From IMG/VR virus record IMGVR_UViG_3300010354_000527, positions 1 through 26,591 of that record: DNA of 26,591 nt, one strand, 5' to 3'. A program made the translations under genes and the position numbers. Source of the DNA: a virus. The notes beneath the pieces are model-generated. The model ran no database searches. It was not told the origin of the DNA and saw only the letters and a list, made by a program, of their open reading frames with translations. Every line of letters begins with the position of its first letter. Positions within the stretch are counted from its first letter, which is position 1. Shown one piece after another: positions 6,860 through 16,036 of the stretch.

Positions 6860-8731
6860 ATGGCAATCAATGACAACAAAACTGCGCTGAAATCAATCAG
6901 GCAGAGAAATTATTTGGCAAGAGACTTCGATGGCTTCAGAGCCGTGTTGTTGGATTACGCCCGTCAATACTACCCGGATAGAATTCAGGACTTTTCAGAG
7001 TCCTCTGTTGGAGGTCTATTCTTGGACATGGCGGCCTACATTGGAGATAACATGTCTTTTTACATGGACCATCTCTATGGAGAGCTGAATAGTGATACAG
7101 TAATAGAAACACCAAACATAGAGAGGACTCTGAGAAATTCTGGTGTCCCTATAACAGGTGCTTCTTCAGCAGTAGCTAATGTAGACTTTTACATAGAAGT
7201 TCCTGTGCTAAATGACGGAACTCTAAGACCTGATCCTGCTTTGATTCCAACCATAAATGAAGGGTCAATAATTCAAGCTGATAATGGAGTTGAATTTCTT
7301 CTATTAGAAGACGTTAAGTTTTGGGTCTCTGACAAAATCAACGGGACAATAACAGTTGATCCTTCAGTCGAAGTAGTAAACGGAAGAAGAATAAACGGCA
7401 TCGTTACATCAAAAATACTTCGAAAAAGTGGAGTTTGCGGGTCTGGAACGGAAACAACTGAGTCATTCAGCATAGGTGATTTCGTACAATTTAGAAGAAT
7501 CTCTCTTTCACAAAATGACATAACACAGATAATAGATGTATCTGATGGTCTCGGAAATGTCTACTACGAAGTAGATAGTCTAACATCAGATGTTGTCTAT
7601 AGAAACGTTCTAAATACTGCAGACAACAGTCAATCACCCGTAACTGTCAAAGACAATCTAAAAGTAATACCTGCGCCTTATAGATTTGTTAGAGAAGTCT
7701 CACTGTCCGATAGGAGAACTACTCTAATTTTTGGAGGAGGGACTGCTGATAGCTTGGAAGATGACGTCATACCTGATCCTTCCGAATTCTCCATACCGCT
7801 ACCCTACTCGCAGTCATTCTCAAGAAAGCCTCTCAATCCTCAGAAACTTCTACAGACATCAACGCTTGGAGTTTCAGCTTCTAACACCGTTTTGACTGTC
7901 AGATATAGGTACGGCGGGGGTCTTTCACACAATGTCCCAGCAAATACAATAAGAAACATAGTAAATCTTGTTGTTACTTTCCCAAACAATCCATCAGCAG
8001 CTCAACAAGCACAGATAAGAAGCACCATAGAGGCCTCAAATCCTCTGCCTGCAGCTGGCGGAGAAGATTCTCCTTCTTCTGATGAACTTCTAGCATTGGC
8101 ACCCACAATGAAAGGTGCACAAGACAGAATGGTAACTAAAGAAGATCTACTCTCCAGAGTTTACACAATGCCCAGTAATTTTGGAAGAGTATTCAGAGAT
8201 GCAGTCGTTAAGAATCCTGACAACCCAATGGCGACCAGACTTTTCATAATATCAAGAGATAAAAACAGTGAGCTCGTGACATCTCCTGATAGACTCAAGA
8301 TAAACTTGAAGAGATACCTCAATTCCTACAGGATGATTTCTGATGCAGTTGACATAATGGACGCCCAAGTAATCAATCTCCAGTTATTCTTTCAGATAGT
8401 CGTTGATCCTTCACTCAATAAGCAGACTCTTTTACAAAGTATAATAAGTGATCTAAGAGACCAACTAAGCGTCACAAACTTTCACATAGGACAACCCATA
8501 GTGATATCAGATGTCATTACGACAATATTCTCAAAACAAGGTGTTATATCGGTAGACAAAATAAGATTTAATAATCTGAGTGGCACCGTAAACAACAGAG
8601 ACTACTCCCAGATAACATTTGATCCAAAGATGCACACTAAAAATCAGATACTGTACCCACCTGATGGAGGAATTTTCGAGATAAAATATCCTGACGTTAA
8701 CATCATAGGAAAGTGCGTTTCTAATAGGTAA
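6860..8731 (+). CDS. 6: Baseplate wedge protein gp6 (baseplate J-like)
   Basis: A 623-residue protein close in size to T4 gp6 (660), the dimeric clamp that forms the inner ring of the baseplate. The N-terminus RQRNYLARDFDGFRAVLLDY (from residue 15), then ESSVGGLFLDMAAYIGDNMS and FYMDHLYGELNSDT, is the characteristic start of gp6/J-type wedge proteins. The C-terminal half has a typical baseplate-J block: KGAQDRMVTKEDLLSRVYTM, the strand FIISRD, then LKINLKRYLNSYRMISDAVD and a repeat of alpha-beta units to the end. The ATG at 6860 follows a GGGCGGTAATAA leader. It lies between gp25 and the DNRLRE-like gene. Confidence 0.85.
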   Translation: MAINDNKTALKSIRQRNYLARDFDGFRAVLLDYARQYYPDRIQDFSESSVGGLFLDMAAYIGDNMSFYMDHLYGELNSDTVIETPNIERTLRNSGVPITGASSAVANVDFYIEVPVLNDGTLRPDPALIPTINEGSIIQADNGVEFLLLEDVKFWVSDKINGTITVDPSVEVVNGRRINGIVTSKILRKSGVCGSGTETTESFSIGDFVQFRRISLSQNDITQIIDVSDGLGNVYYEVDSLTSDVVYRNVLNTADNSQSPVTVKDNLKVIPAPYRFVREVSLSDRRTTLIFGGGTADSLEDDVIPDPSEFSIPLPYSQSFSRKPLNPQKLLQTSTLGVSASNTVLTVRYRYGGGLSHNVPANTIRNIVNLVVTFPNNPSAAQQAQIRSTIEASNPLPAAGGEDSPSSDELLALAPTMKGAQDRMVTKEDLLSRVYTMPSNFGRVFRDAVVKNPDNPMATRLFIISRDKNSELVTSPDRLKINLKRYLNSYRMISDAVDIMDAQVINLQLFFQIVVDPSLNKQTLLQSIISDLRDQLSVTNFHIGQPIVISDVITTIFSKQGVISVDKIRFNNLSGTVNNRDYSQITFDPKMHTKNQILYPPDGGIFEIKYPDVNIIGKCVSNR

Positions 8732-8744
8732 GCTGGAGACGAAA

Positions 8745-10250
8745 ATGCTGAAGATAGTCAAAGCTGATAAAGACACGTACATCACTAACAAAGTGATAAG
8801 AGGAAAAAGGAAGTTTAACAGCAATGTAGGTGCTGCAGGAACGCTAGACCTTTTCAAGCTCTATGGGGCATCGATGAGTGGGTCGACCCCAAACACAGAG
8901 CTATCCAGAATATTGGTCCACTTTGACTTGAGTGAAGTAAAAAAGCTTGTGTCTGAGGGCAAGTTAGACTACACGGATCCAAGCTTCTTTTGCAAGCTTA
9001 AATTGAAGGATGTATATGGAGGTCAACCAACACCTGTAAATTATACTGTCAATGTTTTTCCTCTATCTGCTTCTTTTGACGAAGGAATAGGAAAGGATGT
9101 TTCTTACTATTCTGATTACGACATCTGTAATTGGATTACTTCATCATTAACGACAAAGTGGGTCACACCTGGCTGTGGCAATGCATGCAATTCTACTTCA
9201 CCCGGTGACTACATAACTAGTTCAATAAGCTTAGCTTCTACAGTAGCTAGTCAAAATTTTGTCAAAGGAGATGAAGATCTCGTCATAGACGTTACGAAAT
9301 TGATGTCGGCAACTTTATCCAACGAATTGCCTGATAGAGGTTTTAGAATAAGCTTTTCTGAGAACCTTGAAAATGACAACAAGTCTTATTTCGTAAAGAG
9401 ATTCGCTTCAAGTAATGCTTATGATGAATCTAAAAGACCGCATCTCAGTGTGGGTTTTAATGACTCTATTTCGGACGACACACAAAATTTAGTATTCGAT
9501 TCTTCTTGTAAGTTGACTCTCTACAACACAGTCGCGGAAACTCTGTCTAATATAGTCTCAGGAAGCGCATTAATCCCTATAACAGGGAGCAACTGTTTAA
9601 AGCTAAAATTAATGACAGAAATATCGGGCGGATATTATTCTTTGACTTTCTCAGGGTCACAGTTTAGCTATGGATCAAATCCAGCAACAGGAATCTATCA
9701 ATCAAACGTTGTAATACCTTCTACAGACTCAACAATATCAGCAAAGATCATTCAATCTGGATCAGTAAACTTTACTCCCGTCTGGTTGTCAAATGATCAG
9801 ACGATTGCTTTTGTTACGGGAAGTGTTATAACGGCAAGACCTGCTTCAAGAAGATCTTCAAATTTGCCAAAGAACTATATTGTCACAACGCATGATTTGA
9901 AAGACACATATAGAGACAACGAAGAGTTCACAGTTAGAATAAACATATTTGACGAAAGTAATCCTTACATAAAAGCTAGTAAGTTACCAGTAGACTTACA
10001 AGGAATAGTTGTAAAAAACGCATATTATCAGATAAAAGATGTTACATTCGACAACGTTGTAGTTTCTTTTGACGATACAAATAATTCCACAAAGATTTCA
10101 AGTGACTCTTTGGGAATGTATTTCAAACTAGATACTTCCAACTTGACAGCAGGAAGATCCTATGTTATCGAAGTAATGATCAAGCAGAACGGTCAAAAGA
10201 CTACTTTCTATAACGTATCACCAGTATTCAGAATAGAAAAGTCGGAGTGA
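8745..10250 (+). CDS. DNRLRE-like virion protein between gp6 and gp7
   Basis: A 501-residue virion protein. Residues about 5-240 look like a DNRLRE-type beta-sandwich: DTYI at 9-12, a Gly-rich turn (SNVGAAGTL), SRILVHFDLSEV near 55-65, DLVIDVTKL, GFRISFSE near 198, and a closing FVKRFASSNAYDESKRPHLS block whose F-x-S/A-x-x...R-P-x-L/I form is usual for this fold. A Cys-containing loop (CGNACNSTSPGDY) is in the middle. Residues 245-500 appear to hold two Ig-like beta domains (VTHDLKDTYRDNEEFTVRIN). T4 has no counterpart between gp6 and gp7; the fold is common in extracellular and virion proteins, so an accessory wedge or fibre-attachment role is inferred. The start has a GGAG 8 nt upstream (CTGGAGACGAAA). 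Confidence 0.6.
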   Translation: MLKIVKADKDTYITNKVIRGKRKFNSNVGAAGTLDLFKLYGASMSGSTPNTELSRILVHFDLSEVKKLVSEGKLDYTDPSFFCKLKLKDVYGGQPTPVNYTVNVFPLSASFDEGIGKDVSYYSDYDICNWITSSLTTKWVTPGCGNACNSTSPGDYITSSISLASTVASQNFVKGDEDLVIDVTKLMSATLSNELPDRGFRISFSENLENDNKSYFVKRFASSNAYDESKRPHLSVGFNDSISDDTQNLVFDSSCKLTLYNTVAETLSNIVSGSALIPITGSNCLKLKLMTEISGGYYSLTFSGSQFSYGSNPATGIYQSNVVIPSTDSTISAKIIQSGSVNFTPVWLSNDQTIAFVTGSVITARPASRRSSNLPKNYIVTTHDLKDTYRDNEEFTVRINIFDESNPYIKASKLPVDLQGIVVKNAYYQIKDVTFDNVVVSFDDTNNSTKISSDSLGMYFKLDTSNLTAGRSYVIEVMIKQNGQKTTFYNVSPVFRIEKSE

Positions 10251-10254
10251 CATA

Positions 10255-13200
10255 ATGGCAACTAGATCCAACTCACCTTACGTCCCAACTTTTCTAAAGT
10301 CTTCGATTGTTGATTCGAAACCCATACAACTAACATACGCTGATTTTAATCTAGACGATTCAAGTGCAGGCAATACTGGGTCTTTCAAATATGATCCTCT
10401 CGGTTACCCACTAAAGAGTTCACAACAACTAAATGTAGATTGGTCAAAATTTGAAAATCACACTTTTTTCTCATCTGCAGAAGTAAAAGTAAATGAAGCC
10501 TTCAACAAGATAATCAATAACTTTCCTTTCGATGGATCCAAAAAAGAAGTAGAGATTTTTTTAGACTCGTTGACCGGTTTTGAAAAGTGGATCTTTGATA
10601 GATTTCCAAGATGGTCAGGCGCTCTTCATTTCTCTGGCACTCAAATAGGAGAAGTTCCTTCGACCACTGCTGGAAACTGGATAAGTGTGAAGGACAAATC
10701 CGGTAATCTTTACCCCGAACTAGCAAAAAATAGACAAGGTAAAACTGTAATAAATCCAGGAGATGACGACTCATTTACAATAGAAGCTTTGGTTTTTCTT
10801 CCAAAGATAACCAACGGTACGCAAGTAGTTTTTCAAAAAGCAGCTAGTCAATCTGACGGCATTACTTTACACTTAGAGCCAAGTACCTCTATCGATAGTG
10901 TAAATGCAGTTTTTAGTGTGACTTCAGGATCTTCTAGAAATAGTGTCTCAAGTACGCTATCGAAAGGATCATATAATCACGTCTGTGTTACTCTCAATAA
11001 GAACGACGTAAAAGAAAATAGCCTGCAGTTCTATCTCAATGAACAACTTGCATCAGAGAGTAGCAAGAAGGTAAGAATAAAAAAGATAAACGCTGATGAG
11101 TCAGATTTCTTGATAGGTTCAGGAAGTTCTTTTTATTACGAAAATACTCTTGTAACTCCGACACAAACATTCAGTGGAACTATTGACGAGCTTAGAGTTT
11201 TTCACGCTGTAAGAGACACAAAGATTCAGAGTCTGTATTCATCAAGAGGTCTTTACGCATCACCTGATTTAAAACTCTACTACAGATTCAATGAACCATC
11301 CGGCTCATTGACCATCAATAACAGCTCTGGAATTGAGTCCATAGTTCTTGATAGCTCTGGAAATTCTTTACATGCAAATGTGAATAATTTTTCTGCAAAT
11401 AGAAGAGTTAACTCTTACCTTGACGTGAAAAATGTCCTAGTCAATGAAAGAGACGAATTTAAGGTAGTTCTATTCCCAGCATTTCAAGAAATTGTGGACT
11501 TAAACATGGACCTGCTATTGTCAGCAAGCGAATATGACAGAGCAAATCCAAACAACATCTTGAGACTAGTTCCTCAGCATTATCTTCTTGAAGGAGCTTC
11601 ACAAGATGGATTTATCAATATTGAAGGCAATGGAGGAAACCCCTACGGGGGAGAGGGAATACCGGGCCAAGGAGAAAAAGGATCTGTTCAGATTATTCTC
11701 TCTTTCTTGTACATCTGGTCCAAATTTTTTGATGATCTAAAGACTTACATAGACTCTTTTGCAACTTTAAGGACAGTTAACTACGATCTATCAGACACTG
11801 TGCCTGACAATTTTCTTGACGACATAGTCCGTCAGTACGGTTTCTATCTTCCTAAGTTTTTTAGTAATGCTTCTTTAAGTCAGTTCTTAGATGGGCAACA
11901 AATCAATTCACTTGACGACATCTCTGTTGCCTTGAAAAAAATTCAATCGACTATGGTTAGAAGAGTTCTTGTAAATCTTCCTCAAATAGTTCGATCAAAG
12001 GGAACACAGCATAGCATTAGGACTTTTCTAAGGTCAGTTGGAATAGACCCTGACAATAGCTTAAGAATAAGAGAATACGGCGGTCCTACTGTCAAACAGC
12101 TAACAACCTCTAGAGAGAAAAGAGTAGAACCTGGGGCCATGGTCGACATGTCAGGTTCTAATTTAATTGTTACTCTGCCACTTTCGTCATCAAGAGTAGA
12201 ACCAGGATTTCCTACACCTGCTGGTTCATTTGTGTTAGACAGTGCAGGTTCAATAAAAGGAACTAACAAAAATTCAGACGGACTTTTGACTTCAGGTTCA
12301 TGGCACCTCGAAGGAGTCTTTAAGATACCTCCTCAGAAATTCACACAGATAACAGACTCTGATGGAAATCAGTCGCTAATGAGAATGTACGTGACAGGAA
12401 GCTCCGTGGGTTCAAAGCCCGGTCTTATCGTCAACGTAGTTGCAACACAATTCAAAGATCATCCATACACAAGTTCAAAAGTAAAAGCGTTCCTAAGACC
12501 AGGTTTCTCTAGTAATTCTCCACAGCTTGAACTAAGTCTAGACGTCGACGGCAAGGGAATATTTGATGGCGATAAGTGGAATGTATCGATCGGATGTTTT
12601 AGAAACGACGAAATTGAATCTCAAACATCGTCTTCTTATTATTTGAGAGTTGGAAAAAATGACTCGGGAGATCTTGCAGTAACATATACGACATCTTCTT
12701 ACTTTTATGAACAAATTACAAGTGAAGGAAATGCATTTAGAAGTGGATCTTCTCAATATAACTCTTCTGGTTCGTACATCGCCATAGGAAGAAATCAGAC
12801 AATTCCATCAGGAATACCTGCAGGAGGTTATCTTTTTCTTAATGACACACTAAACGTCGATGACATTGCAAGAACAGTCGACTTTTCAGGCTGGACATCC
12901 AATCTTAGATTTTGGTCAAAAGGTCTAGACATAGAAGAATGGAAAGAACACGTCAGGAACCCCAAATCTTTTGGTGTTTCAGATCCGCTAAAAAATTATA
13001 ACTTTGTTAAAAACATATCTGGGTCTTTTGGGAAACTTAGAATGGACACACTGCAAAAGCAACCTGAAAGGTACGCTGATGCTAATGGAAAACTAACTCT
13101 CTTGGACTTTAGTCAGAATGAAATAGAAGCAGAAGTAACTGGGTATGTCTCAGGAAGCAAATCTCTTCTTGGTGATTTGTTCAGTTACAGCTACATTTCT

Positions 13201-13764
13201 CCCATGTTTGATGAAGCTTCGACAGACGATAAGATTAGAGTTAGAAGTTTTCAAAGCCAAAATTTTCTCTCTGAAAATCCATGGGCTGTAGAGGCACCCA
13301 CTTATCTTAGCAATGACATGTTTCTTCAAGAAGAGCCTCAAGATGACTTAAGACTTTCAATAGAGTTCTCTATGGTAGATTCTATGGACAAAGACATCAT
13401 ATCGATGTTTTCATCTTTGGATATGCTGAATGATGTTCTAGGAAGCCCAGAGTTAATGTTCTCTCCTGACTACCCTGACCTTGAAAATCTTCGAGATGTT
13501 TATTTCAATAGGCTGTCTGGAAAGCCTGATTTTAGAAAATTCTTGGAATTTTACAGGTGGTTCGATTTTTCAATATCATCATTTGTCGAACAGCTAGTTC
13601 CAAGTAAAACTCTGTATAAAGGAACAAATTTTGTCATTGAGTCGCACATGCTTGAGAGACACAAGAACATGTACCGACACAGCAACAACTACTTGGGTGA
13701 GAGACAAACAATACAAGATAGTTTATTGTTACAGCAAATAGTAGGAAAGTTGAAGAAATTCTAA
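10255..13764 (+). CDS. 7: gp7-like baseplate wedge protein with two LamG/ConA-like domains
   Basis: A 1169-residue protein in the gp7 position (T4 gp7 is 1032). Residues about 172-365 form a LamG/concanavalin-like domain: DSFTIEALVFLP, YNHVCVTLN, QFYLNEQLA, GTIDELRVFHAVRD and a closing LKLYYRFNEPSG. A Gly-rich linker (GGNPYGGEGIPGQGEKG, around 461-476) follows. Residues 569-611 (RRVLVNLPQIVRSKGT, then HSIRTFLRSVGI and LRIREYGG) match the core shared by wedge and tail protein I families. A second ConA-like domain runs from about 675 to 905 (SGSWHLEGVFKIP, YIAIGRN, WTSNLRFWSKGLDIEEWKEH). The C-terminal domain ends with FVIESHMLERHKNMYRH, a motif I associate with wedge proteins of marine T4-like phages. 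The start is 4 nt after the previous stop. Its position and core support the wedge role. Confidence 0.65.
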   Translation: MATRSNSPYVPTFLKSSIVDSKPIQLTYADFNLDDSSAGNTGSFKYDPLGYPLKSSQQLNVDWSKFENHTFFSSAEVKVNEAFNKIINNFPFDGSKKEVEIFLDSLTGFEKWIFDRFPRWSGALHFSGTQIGEVPSTTAGNWISVKDKSGNLYPELAKNRQGKTVINPGDDDSFTIEALVFLPKITNGTQVVFQKAASQSDGITLHLEPSTSIDSVNAVFSVTSGSSRNSVSSTLSKGSYNHVCVTLNKNDVKENSLQFYLNEQLASESSKKVRIKKINADESDFLIGSGSSFYYENTLVTPTQTFSGTIDELRVFHAVRDTKIQSLYSSRGLYASPDLKLYYRFNEPSGSLTINNSSGIESIVLDSSGNSLHANVNNFSANRRVNSYLDVKNVLVNERDEFKVVLFPAFQEIVDLNMDLLLSASEYDRANPNNILRLVPQHYLLEGASQDGFINIEGNGGNPYGGEGIPGQGEKGSVQIILSFLYIWSKFFDDLKTYIDSFATLRTVNYDLSDTVPDNFLDDIVRQYGFYLPKFFSNASLSQFLDGQQINSLDDISVALKKIQSTMVRRVLVNLPQIVRSKGTQHSIRTFLRSVGIDPDNSLRIREYGGPTVKQLTTSREKRVEPGAMVDMSGSNLIVTLPLSSSRVEPGFPTPAGSFVLDSAGSIKGTNKNSDGLLTSGSWHLEGVFKIPPQKFTQITDSDGNQSLMRMYVTGSSVGSKPGLIVNVVATQFKDHPYTSSKVKAFLRPGFSSNSPQLELSLDVDGKGIFDGDKWNVSIGCFRNDEIESQTSSSYYLRVGKNDSGDLAVTYTTSSYFYEQITSEGNAFRSGSSQYNSSGSYIAIGRNQTIPSGIPAGGYLFLNDTLNVDDIARTVDFSGWTSNLRFWSKGLDIEEWKEHVRNPKSFGVSDPLKNYNFVKNISGSFGKLRMDTLQKQPERYADANGKLTLLDFSQNEIEAEVTGYVSGSKSLLGDLFSYSYISPMFDEASTDDKIRVRSFQSQNFLSENPWAVEAPTYLSNDMFLQEEPQDDLRLSIEFSMVDSMDKDIISMFSSLDMLNDVLGSPELMFSPDYPDLENLRDVYFNRLSGKPDFRKFLEFYRWFDFSISSFVEQLVPSKTLYKGTNFVIESHMLERHKNMYRHSNNYLGERQTIQDSLLLQQIVGKLKKF

Positions 13765-13766
13765 AC

Positions 13767-14810
13767 ATGGCACGTAGCATCGATTACCTCAATATTGACT
13801 CAGACGTCAACTACTACAATACTATTGAACAAATAAGGATCAAAAGTATCAAGTGGTTTGCAGATGCAACAGTGCCTTCAATTTTATCAGGATCACAAAA
13901 AGCAATTGGATTTTTTTCAAGCAGAAAACCAACTAAAAACTTAGGAAATACAGGAGTCTTATACGTAACAAGTTCTACTGTGGTAGATCTATCTGGTACA
14001 GAAAGAAAAATTTTATCTTCAACAAACGACTATCTTTCTGGGTCGACTGTCGACACGTACAAACAGGGAGTTGAAATAACTCAAGAGAAACACTGGACAA
14101 CAGGTTTAGCAAAAATATCTGCAGGAACGCCAGGCCACCTTTATGATCTCAATAGGTACGGAATAACAGACGCAAGTCTTATCTTAGAGGAAAATTACTA
14201 CACAGAGCTTGAGGTCTTCAATCCTGTTCATTTCGTAGAGACTGGTGGTATTTATGATTCTCCTGCGCGCTATCCTCTCTTTATTAAATCTGATTTTAAC
14301 CAGCCCGAAAAATTACTTCTAGATGGTGCAATTGAGCCTTTTGTAATAAGAACTTCGGTATCAAATTTTACACCGAGTATACCGTTTGAACCTCGATCTT
14401 TTAAGGGACAATTTGGAAATGGCAACACCAACTGGAGATTTTCATCGGACCAAGTTGTGTCAGTTGACTATAGATTAATTAGAAAAAATAGAGCCTGGTA
14501 TATGGATGATTATGGGACTATTGATTTTGGTGAGGGTGTATCTGTTGACCCTCTTGGTAATGCATCCATAATCGGTTGCACGAATCAAGAAGAGAACTAT
14601 TTCCCATCTTTCTCAGATGATAAAGTAAAGCCTCGTGGAAGTTCTTTATCATCAAATTATGGTGCACAGCTTTCTTCAGCAATTCTAGATCTGCCTGCAG
14701 GTGGAACAACTTACGTCTCCGAAGACGAAGTGTCTTCAACATGCGGATACACTTATGACAACGCTTTCCTTGGAACTGACTCGATTGCGTATGGAGGTAT
14801 GCTATACTAA
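13767..14810 (+). CDS. Peripheral virion protein, gp8 position
   Basis: A 347-residue protein placed directly after the gp7-like gene (2-nt gap), where gp8 lies in T4. The N-terminus MARSIDYLNIDSDVNYYNTI followed by a helix and many beta strands, with blocks such as EKHWTTGLAKISAGTPGHLY and a W-rich strand pair (NRAWYMDDYGTIDFGEG), fits a virion component. The C-terminal part has YFPSFSDDKVKPRG and a closing Gly-Gly-Met-Leu-Tyr. It also has three cysteines in the last quarter, but no family-defining motif I can name. I do not claim homology to gp8; the position and beta-rich make-up suggest a baseplate wedge or peripheral subunit. Its TAA overlaps the next ATG by one base (TAATG). Confidence 0.5.
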   Translation: MARSIDYLNIDSDVNYYNTIEQIRIKSIKWFADATVPSILSGSQKAIGFFSSRKPTKNLGNTGVLYVTSSTVVDLSGTERKILSSTNDYLSGSTVDTYKQGVEITQEKHWTTGLAKISAGTPGHLYDLNRYGITDASLILEENYYTELEVFNPVHFVETGGIYDSPARYPLFIKSDFNQPEKLLLDGAIEPFVIRTSVSNFTPSIPFEPRSFKGQFGNGNTNWRFSSDQVVSVDYRLIRKNRAWYMDDYGTIDFGEGVSVDPLGNASIIGCTNQEENYFPSFSDDKVKPRGSSLSSNYGAQLSSAILDLPAGGTTYVSEDEVSSTCGYTYDNAFLGTDSIAYGGMLY

Positions 14811-16036
14811 TGTCTTCTTCTCCAAAATCAAGCAGGACTTCTCCTTCAAATAAATTTGAAGATTACATACTGACTTACACAGTAGGACAGAGCTTGTATC
14901 CTATTAGATCAGATATTATGACCTATTTGGATTCTTCGGCGGGTCAACCTTTTACAGTAAATGCAAGCGATACAATTGACATCGGTTTCAGCTTTAAATT
15001 TGACAACAGAAGCTATAGGAGAGTCTATGTAAGTACCCGTGGTTTTGCTATCTTACTAGACCCTTCAGCTAATCCTTCTAATGTTATTACTGACACTATG
15101 GGTTCTGTCAGTGCGAATCACTCTGTGCTCAATGGACCGTGGTCTTCAGCTCATGTAATTTTGTCTCTGTGGTGGGACTCAAGAGTCAGAAGTATTTTTA
15201 GAAAAACTAGTGACTCAGACGCTTCTGACTACATAACTCTCAAAGGGACAACAATACCAAACATTAACTTAGGGATAGACCCCTACCCAGCAGGAATTGA
15301 TGGGATCCACGGAGGAATAAAGAAGTTCTATGGATTTGACAAGAGAGACGGTAAATTCCTTTTGCTGAGATGGAAAATATTTTCCTATGCACCGTTCTCT
15401 GAATTTATCTCAGGAAATCTCGGTGTGGTTAGTTTTGATCTCGTACTGTATGAATCTGGTATAATAGAATACAGATACGCTCCTCGATTTGAGATAAAAT
15501 CTGAACAGAGCGAAAATGCAACAATAGCCATCTTTGCAAGCGGAGGCTCAACTTACGCAAATAGGTACAGAGACTTCTCGTACGTCGTAAGACCAGACTC
15601 GAGAGGAAAGTATAGAAATGGAGGCGCTGTTTATGGAAATTCATACACAGACAATGACGGAACGAATACGTCACCCTATACAATTACTCTAAGAACAGAC
15701 AGAGATTGGCCGGGTCTAGACAGAGGAGCAATGTTTAGGCTAACACCTCCAAGAAACAAAAGAAAGCAGAGTCGAAAAGTATTAAACAGTAGAGACTCTA
15801 TTGATTTTGTGAAAACTGGCATGTTCAATGACCAAAAGACTATAAATTTTTCTAAACAGTCTGTGCATTTCCCATCTATGTTGCCCTTGGATTATGTAAC
15901 TTCCATGAATGACACAGACTCTATCAGTGTTGTAGAATTGCAGCGGTCTGGTAGTATAGAAGTTTCAGTTCAGATAAAATCAGGTCTTTTTGACGATGTT
16001 ATGTTTGATAGCTCAGTCGAGAGAGGTAAGAAATAG
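14810..16036 (+). CDS. Virion protein with nidogen-like beta-sandwich
   Basis: A 408-residue protein. Residues about 55-80 read IDIGFSFKFDNRSYRRVYVS then TRGFAILL, the typical start of a nidogen-like beta-sandwich found in extracellular proteins, and near residue 209 VVSFDLVLYESGIIEYRYAP is the matching late strand pair (V-x-L-Y-E-x-G-x-I-E-x-x-Y). The C-terminal region is basic (RNKRKQSRKVLNSRDSIDF) and then beta-rich. The similarity is by motif pattern and I cannot confirm a family. Placed in the cassette after gp7-like, it is likely a peripheral baseplate or fibre-associated subunit whose sandwich may bind surface glycans or a partner protein. GGAGGT (14793-14798) lies 11 nt before the ATG, inside the preceding gene. 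Confidence 0.5.
   Translation: MSSSPKSSRTSPSNKFEDYILTYTVGQSLYPIRSDIMTYLDSSAGQPFTVNASDTIDIGFSFKFDNRSYRRVYVSTRGFAILLDPSANPSNVITDTMGSVSANHSVLNGPWSSAHVILSLWWDSRVRSIFRKTSDSDASDYITLKGTTIPNINLGIDPYPAGIDGIHGGIKKFYGFDKRDGKFLLLRWKIFSYAPFSEFISGNLGVVSFDLVLYESGIIEYRYAPRFEIKSEQSENATIAIFASGGSTYANRYRDFSYVVRPDSRGKYRNGGAVYGNSYTDNDGTNTSPYTITLRTDRDWPGLDRGAMFRLTPPRNKRKQSRKVLNSRDSIDFVKTGMFNDQKTINFSKQSVHFPSMLPLDYVTSMNDTDSISVVELQRSGSIEVSVQIKSGLFDDVMFDSSVERGKK
16022..16027 (+). promoter_or_regulatory. Ribosome binding site fixing a GTG start
   Basis: AGAGGT lies 8 nt before GTG 16036, in the end of the upstream gene. TAG of that gene overlaps the GTG by one base (TAGTG). The site and overlap together fix the start, since no ATG occurs nearby in frame. 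Confidence 0.6.

Noticed and set aside
15841-15848. TATAAATT, one mismatch from the T4 late promoter box
   Set aside because: It lies inside a coding region about 190 bp before the next start, with no gap or other sign of a promoter.
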